Position numbers and translations under genes: made by a program. Shown here in pieces: positions 6,265 through 12,225 of a DNA stretch of 12,225 nucleotides; the first letter of the stretch is position 1; each line of letters begins with the position of its first letter. Where the stretch lies: positions 1-12,225 of the forward strand of contig WGFF01000032.1 of assembly GCA_015492355.1 (NCBI GenBank), in the 5' to 3' direction. The DNA is from Deltaproteobacteria bacterium (lineage in GTDB: Bacteria > Desulfobacterota > GWC2-55-46 > S146-73). The notes under the pieces were generated by a model. That model had not been told where the DNA came from. It searched no databases and saw only the letters and a program-made list of their open reading frames with translations.

Positions 6265-7266
6265 ATGGCAAAGGCACCCAATATATCCCTCCCCCAGGGT
6301 GTAAGGGACATACTTCCAGAAGAGGCTCAGAAGATAGGCTTTGTGGAGAGGACCGTCCTTTCTGTGTTCGAGGGGTATGGATTCAAGAGGATTATAACCC
6401 CCCTTCTGGAATATGTGGATGTACTCAGTCTCGGTACGGGTGAGTGGCTCAGGGAGAGGGTGCTCAAGTTTGTGGACCCCACCACAGGCAGGATAATGGC
6501 GATAAGACCTGATATCACCCCCCAGATAGCACGTGTTGTGGCAACCCGCATGAGGGATTGCCCCCTTCCTTTAAAACTCTGCTATAATGAGAATGTACTC
6601 AGGTATCAGGACCCCACCAGTGCAAAGAGCAAGGAACTCCTCCAGATAGGTGCAGAATACATAACAGAAGAGCCCTCACCAGAGGTGGATGCAGAGATGA
6701 TAGTCATGGCAGTGGAGGCACTCAGGAGCATAGGGCTTGAGGACTTCAGGATAGATATAGGGGATGTGGGCTTTGTGAGGGCGATACTGAGGGGGCTCGA
6801 ACTCGATGAACACGAAAAGGTGCTCCTCAAGGATGTGATAGCCAAGAAGGATACATCAGGACTTGAGGAACTCCTCAAGGGATTCGGAGACCGCATAAGC
6901 AGGGAAGAAAGGGATATACTCTTCACACTCACGAGCCTTTATGGAGAGGAGGAGATTATAGAGAGGGCGATGTCCTTTTCCAGAAACAGAGCCACAGAAG
7001 AGGTGGTGGAGAACATGCACATTGTACTTGAAATACTGAAGAAAAGGGGTGTAAAAGGATTTATCACCGTAGACCTTGGAGAGGTGCGCGGGTTCGACTA
7101 CTATACGGGTATGATATTCGAGGGCTTTGCCTCTGGTATAGGTAAACCCATACTCAGTGGTGGTAGATACGACACCCTTATCGAAAGATTCGGCTACAGG
7201 TGTGCATCCACGGGATTTGCCTTCGATGTGGAAAATATAGTATCTGCACTAAATACTCATACATGA
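6265..7266 (+). CDS. hisZ: ATP phosphoribosyltransferase regulatory subunit
   Basis: This is a catalytically inactive relative of histidyl-tRNA synthetase that forms a complex with the short form of HisG to begin histidine synthesis. The 333 residues cover only the class II catalytic core and lack the anticodon-binding domain of true HisS. Visible motifs are LPQGVRDILPEEA (9-21), motif 2 RPDITPQIARVVATRM (81-96), VRGFDYYTGMIFE (274-286) and SGGRYDTLIERFG (298-310). The start is supported by this N-terminal family sequence, but AGGAG abuts the ATG with no spacer, which is unusual. TATAAA at 6241-6246 could place a start site about 12 bases ahead of it, though no -35 is evident. purA follows after 14 bases; other his genes are not in view. 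Confidence 0.92.
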   Translation: MAKAPNISLPQGVRDILPEEAQKIGFVERTVLSVFEGYGFKRIITPLLEYVDVLSLGTGEWLRERVLKFVDPTTGRIMAIRPDITPQIARVVATRMRDCPLPLKLCYNENVLRYQDPTSAKSKELLQIGAEYITEEPSPEVDAEMIVMAVEALRSIGLEDFRIDIGDVGFVRAILRGLELDEHEKVLLKDVIAKKDTSGLEELLKGFGDRISREERDILFTLTSLYGEEEIIERAMSFSRNRATEEVVENMHIVLEILKKRGVKGFITVDLGEVRGFDYYTGMIFEGFASGIGKPILSGGRYDTLIERFGYRCASTGFAFDVENIVSALNTHT

Positions 7267-7280
7267 AAGGACGGTAAGAG

Positions 7281-8576
7281 ATGGGCAAAAATGTTGTTGT
7301 CATAGGTATTCAATGGGGGGATGAAGGCAAGGGAAAGATAGTCGATATACTGAGCGAACATGCGGATATTGTGGTGCGTTTTCAGGGTGGCAACAATGCG
7401 GGTCATACCGTTGTGGTGGGTACAGAGAAGTTCATACTCCACCTTATTCCTTCTGGCATACTCCATCCAGGTAAGACCTGTATCATAGGCAACGGCGTTG
7501 TCATAGACCCGGAGGTACTCCTCGATGAGATAGGCACCCTTGCATCCAGGGGGCACTTCAGGGCAGAAGACCTCGTTATAAGCAAGGATGCCCATCTCAT
7601 AATGCCGTACCACAAGAGGATAGACATAGGAAGGGAGCGTCTGCGGGGTGGACGCAAACTGGGTACCACAGGAAGGGGTATAGGACCCGCATACGAGGAC
7701 AAGGTCGCAAGGTGTGGTATCAGGTGCGGAGACCTCCTGAGCGAGGAGGACTTCAGGCTCAAGCTCAGGCTCAATCTCCATGAGAAGAACCACTACCTCA
7801 GGACCATACTCCACGAAGAGGGTTTTGAGATACACGAGATATACCATAAATACATGGCATACGCAGAGAAGATAGGCAGATACATCAAGGATACCTCCAT
7901 ACTCCTCAACGAAGCCATAGAACATAATAGATCCATACTCTTTGAAGGTGCACAGGGCACACTTCTGGACATAGACCATGGTACCTATCCCTATGTGACA
8001 TCGAGTAATACCGTTGCTGGAGAGGCAGCCATAGGCAGTGGGATAGGACCCACAAGGATAGACACTGTAATAGGTATAAGCAAGGCTTACACCACAAGGG
8101 TCGGGGAGGGACCGTTTCCAACCGAGCTCAAAGGGGAGGAGGCAGAGAGGATGAGAGAGCATGGCGGGGAGTACGGTGCAACGACTGGCAGACCTCGCAG
8201 GTGCGGATGGTTCGATGCAGTGGCGGCAAGATACTCTGTGAGGATAAACGGTCTCCAGGGGCTTGTGCTCACCAAACTCGATGTGCTCGATGACCTCGAT
8301 GAGATAAAGATATGCACCGCATACAGGTATAAGGGAGAGATTATAAGGGACTTCCCCACGGAGACAACGGTACTTTCCAGTTGTGAACCTGTCTATGAAA
8401 CGATGGAGGGCTGGAAGGAAAAGACGAGCGAGATCAAAAGCCTCGATGGTCTTCCAAAGAATGCCAGGGCTTATATAAAGAGGCTCGAAGAACTGCTCGG
8501 GGTGGAGATAATCATAATCTCTGTCGGTGCAAAGAGGAAGGAGGCAATCATCCTGAAGAATCCCTTTGACCTGTAG
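7281..8576 (+). CDS. purA: Adenylosuccinate synthetase
   Basis: It condenses IMP and aspartate using GTP to give adenylosuccinate, the committed step to AMP. It has 431 residues, the usual bacterial length. The phosphate loop QWGDEGKGK (11-19) with catalytic Asp14, NNAGHT (38-43) with catalytic His42, KLGTTGRGIGP, EGAQGTLLDIDHGTYPYVTSSN (read around 7944-8009) and the C-terminal ISVGAKRKE are all intact. It lies 14 bases after hisZ and is probably co-transcribed; hisZ-purA adjacency is common in bacteria. A purine-like GGTAAGAG precedes the ATG. Nothing is unusual in the sequence. Confidence 0.98.
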   Translation: MGKNVVVIGIQWGDEGKGKIVDILSEHADIVVRFQGGNNAGHTVVVGTEKFILHLIPSGILHPGKTCIIGNGVVIDPEVLLDEIGTLASRGHFRAEDLVISKDAHLIMPYHKRIDIGRERLRGGRKLGTTGRGIGPAYEDKVARCGIRCGDLLSEEDFRLKLRLNLHEKNHYLRTILHEEGFEIHEIYHKYMAYAEKIGRYIKDTSILLNEAIEHNRSILFEGAQGTLLDIDHGTYPYVTSSNTVAGEAAIGSGIGPTRIDTVIGISKAYTTRVGEGPFPTELKGEEAERMREHGGEYGATTGRPRRCGWFDAVAARYSVRINGLQGLVLTKLDVLDDLDEIKICTAYRYKGEIIRDFPTETTVLSSCEPVYETMEGWKEKTSEIKSLDGLPKNARAYIKRLEELLGVEIIIISVGAKRKEAIILKNPFDL

Positions 8577-8645
8577 GCTCAAAAATACTCACCATCGTAC
8601 CTTCCCTTCTCTGAGAAGTGCCCGGTCAGTCCTTTATTTTTCAGG

Positions 8646-8675
8646 TTGCTAAAGCCTGTTCAGCAGGTATATACT
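8646..8675 (+). promoter_or_regulatory. Promoter of the XRE regulator, with an inverted repeat in the spacer
   Basis: TTGCTA (8646-8651), an 18-base spacer, then TATACT (8670-8675), five of six consensus bases; the overlapping TATATA gives a 16-base spacer. Transcription would start near 8682-8683, at the ATG itself. CCTG (8655-8658) and CAGG (8664-8667) form a small inverted repeat between the boxes, a natural place for an autorepressor. Confidence 0.5.
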
Positions 8676-8682
8676 TACGTGC

Positions 8683-9063
8683 ATGACAAACACAAAGGAA
8701 ATACTCAACAGGCTAAGGGCACTGCGGAAGGAGAAGGAACTGAGACAGGAATACGTTGCCCGTCAGCTCGGCATAGACAGAACCACCTATGTAAGAAAGG
8801 AACGGGGGCTCATACCTATAACCACAGAGGAATGGCTCAAACTCGCCAATACCATGGACAAGGACCCATCCTATTTTTTCGAGTCCCCTGCATCCACCGA
8901 TAAAAAGGGAGTGGAGAGCCCTGATGAGATGTTCATACTCAAGCTCTACAGGTCTCTAAGTATGGAGGACAAAAGGGACCTCCTCTCGTTCATACGTCTC
9001 ATACTGAGGGTCACAGAGAAAAAGGGGGTTAAGGAGACCCTCAAAAAACTCATAGACGCATGA
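8683..9063 (+). CDS. XRE-family helix-turn-helix transcriptional regulator
   Basis: The protein has 126 residues. An XRE/Cro-type helix-turn-helix covers about residues 9-62: LRALRKEKELRQEYVARQLGI, with DRTTYVRKERGL as recognition segment, then an acidic helix ending DPSYFFE. The C-terminal half (about 82-126) is a helical segment, IRLILRVTEKKGVKETLKKL, probably for dimer formation. No signal peptide or membrane segment is present. No Shine-Dalgarno sequence lies ahead of the ATG, and the predicted promoter sits so close that the mRNA may be leaderless. It is separated from purA by 106 bases and converges on the glycosyltransferase gene. Its targets are unknown; autoregulation, and control of the neighbouring solute gene, are possibilities only. 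Confidence 0.85.
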   Translation: MTNTKEILNRLRALRKEKELRQEYVARQLGIDRTTYVRKERGLIPITTEEWLKLANTMDKDPSYFFESPASTDKKGVESPDEMFILKLYRSLSMEDKRDLLSFIRLILRVTEKKGVKETLKKLIDA

Positions 9064-9195
9064 CCCCAAGGTGAAGTCCCTCCCCGGGACAACATCCCAT
9101 GGGTCTTTCCCCTTTTCATTCATGGGGAACTATGGACAAAGCCTCCCACGGGTTGTGAAGCCAGATACAGAGGAAGAAAGCCCCTTACACCCCTG
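9064..9195. other. Convergent intergenic region with small hairpins
   Basis: Between the two convergent stop codons lie GTCCC-TCCCC-GGGAC (9076-9090, five pairs) and CCCATG (9096-9101) pairing with CATGGG (9121-9126) over a C/T-rich loop. Neither is followed by a clear T-tract on either strand, so termination here is plausible from context but not demonstrated. Confidence 0.3.
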
Positions 9196-10404
9196 TCATT
9201 CGTTATCCTCTTCCACTGCTGTCTTAAGTCTTTCGAGTATTCCCGGCACAGCGGATATTACCCTGTTCCAGTTCGGTATGAGCGGGGCTTCGAGGGGATT
9301 CTCCATGATGGTCTCTGCTGCGATGGTTATAGCCCTTGTAAAGCCGTCCACAGCCATTGCCTCTTCGTGTCTGTCGAAGAGTAGCCCGTTTATTGCGGCA
9401 TCACCCTCGTAGCGCGTTATGGTATCCTCTGCTATCTTGAGATAGGTTGCAACCAGGCTCTTGAAAAAGCCATCGTTGAAGACTATACCTTCGGATGCAA
9501 GGGTCCTGAAGAGGGACTTTGCTATATCTATCGCCATCTTCATGAGCCCTGTTGATGGATCCTCTGCAGAGAGGGGCTGGTGTTTGTGCTCGTAGTTCTC
9601 TGCGATATCGACCTGACAGACCCTTCTGAAGGAATAGTTCCTGTAGACCTCAGCAAGCATCCCCACCTCCAGACCCCAGTCCCAGGGTATGCGGTTTACA
9701 CGGGCAAGGTCCACTATCATGCAGAACTCACCCGCAAGGGGATAACGAAAACTGTCGAGGAATTCGAGGAAGGGATGGGGACCTGCTATCTTCTGGAGTG
9801 CCCTCACAATGGGTGTTACAAAGAGCCTTGTAACCCTTCCATGGAGCTTATTGGTCACCCTTGCGTAGTAGCCCTTGCAGAATGCATAATCGAGGGCAGG
9901 ATTCACAACGGGATAACACAGCCTTGCGAGCATCTCCCTTGAATAGCCTATTATGTCGCAATCATGGAGGGCTATAATCTCGCACTTTCCACTCGCAATC
10001 ACATACCCATACGCCATCCAGGCGGACCGACCCTTTCCGTCCTTACCTGCACTCACACCCTCTTTGCCGAGAAGGGTATATATATCATTGAGCCTCCTTC
10101 CGCTATTGTGTATGATCCTTACCTCCTGCGGAAGTATGGACAGCATATCCTTTACTTCCCTGAACTCATCGTCAGAGGCAGGACCGAGGGCGAGTATCAA
10201 CTCCTTTATGAACTTTACCTTTTTCAGCTCCTCTATAATACCCTTCATTGCATCACCCTTCACATCCGAATAGAGGGCAGGCAGAACCAGTGCAATGGGT
10301 CTTACCATGGAGTAGAGCTCAAGCTCGGTCTCGAGCCTTTCGAGCCTGGACCTGCCAAGCCTGTGAAGGGTGGTTATCATTCCCATCTGATAGAAGTCAG
10401 CCAT
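9196..10404 (-). CDS. gpgS: GT81-like glycosyltransferase, probable glucosyl-3-phosphoglycerate synthase
   Basis: It would transfer glucose from a nucleotide sugar to 3-phosphoglycerate, giving the precursor of the compatible solute glucosylglycerate. It has 402 residues, close to the size of bacterial GpgS. The N-terminal MADFYQMGMITTLHRLG is characteristic. A GT-A fold follows with metal-binding HDCDI, AGEFCMI and WDWGLEVGMLAEV; the C-terminal helical part holds YEHKHQPLS and NGLLFDRHEE. ATG 10404 is chosen because GAGGAG lies 9 bases upstream; a reading from 10482 has no ribosome site and adds unrelated residues. The substrate (glucose or mannose, phosphoglycerate or another acceptor) is not fixed by sequence. 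No GpgP-type phosphatase is adjacent, so the second step must be encoded elsewhere. Confidence 0.8.
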   Translation of the reverse strand: MADFYQMGMITTLHRLGRSRLERLETELELYSMVRPIALVLPALYSDVKGDAMKGIIEELKKVKFIKELILALGPASDDEFREVKDMLSILPQEVRIIHNSGRRLNDIYTLLGKEGVSAGKDGKGRSAWMAYGYVIASGKCEIIALHDCDIIGYSREMLARLCYPVVNPALDYAFCKGYYARVTNKLHGRVTRLFVTPIVRALQKIAGPHPFLEFLDSFRYPLAGEFCMIVDLARVNRIPWDWGLEVGMLAEVYRNYSFRRVCQVDIAENYEHKHQPLSAEDPSTGLMKMAIDIAKSLFRTLASEGIVFNDGFFKSLVATYLKIAEDTITRYEGDAAINGLLFDRHEEAMAVDGFTRAITIAAETIMENPLEAPLIPNWNRVISAVPGILERLKTAVEEDNE

Positions 10405-10429
10405 GGAAAAACTCTCCTCAATAAAAATT

Positions 10430-10546
10430 TCACCTGCCTCTGGCAGGGACGATACTACCGACACAACAGGATAACCCCCCATCTCTTAAGAAGACATGGA
10501 CGGGGTTTTTTGTATCCTTAAACCGGGTTAATCCATAAATCGCCAT
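10430..10546 (-). CDS. Possible 38-codon leader ORF before the glycosyltransferase
   Basis: Read on the minus strand, an ATG at 10546 opens a frame of 38 codons ending in TGA, 25 bases before the gpgS ATG. AGGAG (10557-10553) lies 6 bases ahead of it. The peptide begins MAIYGLTRFKDTKN and ends IVPARGR; I recognise no family. Against it, the predicted transcription start (about 10555) falls within that AGGAG, and the other frame over the same bases is also open. It may be a leader peptide, a short real gene or chance. Confidence 0.25.
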   Translation of the reverse strand: MAIYGLTRFKDTKNPVHVFLRDGGLSCCVGSIVPARGR

Positions 10547-10561
10547 AAAAAACTCCTGACC

Positions 10562-10590
10562 ATTATATTCCTATTCCACATCCATCGCAA
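10562..10590 (-). promoter_or_regulatory. Sigma70-type promoter for the glycosyltransferase gene
   Basis: Minus strand: TTGCGA (10590-10585), a 17-base spacer and a perfect TATAAT (10567-10562). Transcription would start near 10555 and leave a leader of about 150 bases before the gpgS ATG. Confidence 0.6.
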
Positions 10591-10647
10591 ATACAAAAAT
10601 CAGGGGATCCATCTTATATTGTTATACCCCTCTTCACCTCCTGAAAA

Positions 10648-10894
10648 CCTGTGGACCGGGACCATCTGTAATCATCCCCTCCACAGGGAAGGTATTACCC
10701 TTTGTCTTTGTTTTCCTTACGAGCCCACCATCTCTTTCGACCTGTAAGACTGTAACATGAACGACTGCGATGTTTCAAGGGGTGAAATTCTGTGGTGTCC
10801 CATCCCATCCTAAGGGGATTTTCATCCCCTGGCACCTGAAAAGACCTCAGCCTCAGGTGTTGAGGGACAAACCCCCTGCCTGAAGAAATCCCCT
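10648..10894. ncRNA. Structured intergenic region with alternative hairpins, function unknown
   Basis: No gene fits between the gpgS promoter and the next gene, but several stems do. CCTGTGGA (10648-10655) pairs with TCCACAGG (10680-10687), with GGGA/TCCC inside it. AGGGGAT (10813-10819) pairs with ATCCCCT (10824-10830) over a TTTC loop. CACCTGA (10833-10839) pairs with TCAGGTG (10853-10859). AGGGGATTT (10813-10821) is also an exact complement of AAATCCCCT (10886-10894), so the second stem has a competing partner. I do not recognise a known RNA class, and the transcribed strand is uncertain. It could be a small RNA, a long leader of the 11077 gene or degenerate sequence. Confidence 0.25.
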
Positions 10895-11013
10895 AAAACA
10901 TGTCTGTCTTTTCACCCTGCCCTGATAGCCAGTATCCTGCGGGTGGATGAGGGATATTCAAAAAATCGTCAAACCATGTTAGACTGTGTGGGAGATTTTA
11001 TCGTAAAAGGGGG

Positions 11014-11019
11014 TATAAT
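11014..11019 (+). promoter_or_regulatory. Consensus -10 box before the propeller lipoprotein gene
   Basis: A perfect TATAAT lies 57 bases ahead of the GTG start. No hexamer resembling TTGACA is found 15-19 bases upstream, so the promoter, if real, may need an activator. Confidence 0.4.
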
Positions 11020-11076
11020 CCATCCCTCCCCTGTATACATTCCAAAAAGGCATTGTATTTAAGGAGGTAGGTCCCT

Positions 11077-12177
11077 GTGGCAGGCAGGAGATATCTTTGT
11101 CTTTTTGTTGCGGTAATCATTGTGTTGTACGGCTGTAAGCCCGATGCCAGAACCTCACGTATGCCCAGAGGGTTCAGGGTGGTTGAACTCCTCGGGGGTA
11201 TAAACGCATGTATGGATATCGCCTTCTCTCCTGATGGGAGGCTCTTTTTTATCGAAAAGAACACAGGTAGGGTGAGGGTCATTAAGGACGGGGCTGTTGA
11301 ACCACAACCATGGGCTATATTCTCTGTAAACAGCACAGGTGAAGGCGGGCTCCTTGCAATGGCATTCGACCCTGAGTTCGAAAAGAACGGGTATGTCTAC
11401 TTCTTCTACTCCACAGGTACATCAAAGAACGTCATAGTGCGCATGAAGGAGGTGGATGGCAGGGGGAGCAAGGAAGAGATGGTACTCGAAATACCCACCC
11501 CGGACAACTCCCTTAACAACGGTGGAAAGATGCTCTTCGGCAAGGATGGTATGCTCTACGTATCCACAGGTGATGGTGGCAGGGCGGATCTGGCTCAGGA
11601 CGATACATCCCTTCTCGGAAAGATACTCAGGATAGACCCCAGAAAGGAACTACCTCTCGACCCTGCTGACCCTGAAACACTCATCTACGCAAAGGGATTC
11701 AGAAAGGGTACTGCCATGGCATGGAATCCACTAAACAACACCCTCTATGCGACTGACAAGGGACCAGTAGGGCACGACGAGATAAACCTCGTGGAGGAAG
11801 GTGCCAATTACGGCTGGCCCCGGGAGCTGGGATTCAACAAGATAAGCAAATACAAAAAACCTATATGGGACTTTGGAAGACGGGGGGCAGGTCCATCGGG
11901 TATGGTCTTCTATCCATCGTGGGGTAACTTCCCCGATGAGTACAAAAACAACCTCTTCATTGTGGATAATAAAATCGGTAGGATTTACAGGGCAAGGCTC
12001 ACAGGAAAGAGACTCAACAGGATACAGAAGAAGGACTTTTCGATATGGCTACCCGATTCCTTTGCAGGAACCATACTTACTGATATAACAGTAGGTCCTG
12101 ACGGCTCTCTTTACATAGCGGGCTATTCCAAGATAATAAAGGTGGAATACAGTGGCAGGGAAGGTGGAGAAGAATAA
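11077..12177 (+). CDS. Lipoprotein of the glucose/sorbosone dehydrogenase (PQQ-type beta-propeller) family
   Basis: The protein has 366 residues. A basic start, a hydrophobic stretch and LYGC at 17-20 form a lipobox, so it is probably exported and anchored through Cys20. The rest is a six-bladed propeller: DIAFSPDGRLFFIE, EGGLLAMAFDPEFEKNGYVY, GGKMLFGKDGMLYVSTGDGG, LLGKILRIDP, KGFRKGTAMAWNP, and HDEINLVEEGANYGWP. Relatives use PQQ to oxidise aldoses outside the cytoplasm. The position that normally reads HNGG is NNGG here (147-150), so the catalytic base histidine is Asn; Arg209 of the usual GxRN motif remains, but the following Asn is Lys. The activity may therefore be altered or lost. GTG 11077 is supported by AAGGAGGT 8 bases upstream. 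It is a single gene, with no PQQ-synthesis genes nearby. Confidence 0.85.
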   Translation: MAGRRYLCLFVAVIIVLYGCKPDARTSRMPRGFRVVELLGGINACMDIAFSPDGRLFFIEKNTGRVRVIKDGAVEPQPWAIFSVNSTGEGGLLAMAFDPEFEKNGYVYFFYSTGTSKNVIVRMKEVDGRGSKEEMVLEIPTPDNSLNNGGKMLFGKDGMLYVSTGDGGRADLAQDDTSLLGKILRIDPRKELPLDPADPETLIYAKGFRKGTAMAWNPLNNTLYATDKGPVGHDEINLVEEGANYGWPRELGFNKISKYKKPIWDFGRRGAGPSGMVFYPSWGNFPDEYKNNLFIVDNKIGRIYRARLTGKRLNRIQKKDFSIWLPDSFAGTILTDITVGPDGSLYIAGYSKIIKVEYSGREGGEE

Positions 12178-12225
12178 ACAACCTGGTAATGGGTTATCGA
12201 ATCGGACCTGAATAAGGTGTTTTCC

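Noticed and set aside
7257..8582. A 441-codon open frame on the minus strand spanning the whole purA gene
   Set aside because: It mirrors purA, has an odd Cys/Tyr/Leu-rich composition and no domain I recognise. The plus strand carries every PurA motif, so this is a shadow frame.
10405..10482. N-terminal extension of the glycosyltransferase (MGGYPVV...)
   Set aside because: The family N-terminus MADFYQ begins at 10404 with a strong ribosome site; the extension has none and resembles no family sequence.
1..12225. CRISPR array, tRNA/rRNA genes, insertion sequences, prophage or toxin-antitoxin genes
   Set aside because: No regularly spaced repeats, no cloverleaf or rRNA sequence, and no transposase, integrase or toxin-like protein were seen on either strand.

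Overview
This looks like chromosomal housekeeping DNA from an anaerobic, probably thermophilic, deep-branching bacterium. Three things suggest this: heavy use of AGG for arginine and ATA for isoleucine in almost every gene, a two-subunit iron-sulfur fumarase beside an HdrC-type protein, and a GT81-type compatible-solute glycosyltransferase. A Nitrospirota (Thermodesulfovibrio-like) or similar sulfate-reducing lineage is my best guess. It is inferred from gene content and codon use only.

Positions 1-2944, minus strand: a C4-dicarboxylate operon in the order malate dehydrogenase, fumarase alpha, fumarase beta, HdrC-like 4Fe-4S protein (cut by the window edge). The fumarase genes overlap by 4 bases and the HdrC-like gene follows after 18 bases. 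A sigma70-type promoter lies ahead of mdh, and a 15-bp perfect palindrome covers its -10 box. Together these genes interconvert oxaloacetate, malate and fumarate, and probably feed or drain a fumarate reductase or heterodisulfide-reductase-type complex encoded to the left.

Positions 2945-6078, plus strand: a divergent promoter, a long leader of about 250 nt, a class V aminotransferase and then serA (long form with a C-terminal ACT domain). This pair is a plausible route from 3-phosphoglycerate to phosphoserine. Similar small hairpins lie just before and just after serA.

Positions 6079-8576, plus strand: an intergenic region with a 36-nt perfect inverted repeat, then hisZ (regulatory subunit of ATP phosphoribosyltransferase) and purA (adenylosuccinate synthase) 14 bases apart.

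Positions 8577-12225: an XRE-family regulator whose promoter appears to start transcription at the ATG; convergent to it, a GT81-like glucosyl-3-phosphoglycerate synthase; then, divergent from that, about 670 bases containing a minus-strand promoter, a possible 38-codon leader ORF and several hairpins; and last a lipoprotein of the glucose/sorbosone dehydrogenase beta-propeller family that lacks the usual catalytic histidine.

No tRNA, rRNA, CRISPR array, transposase or phage gene was seen. The genes are conventional. The less explained material is mostly in the intergenic regions.
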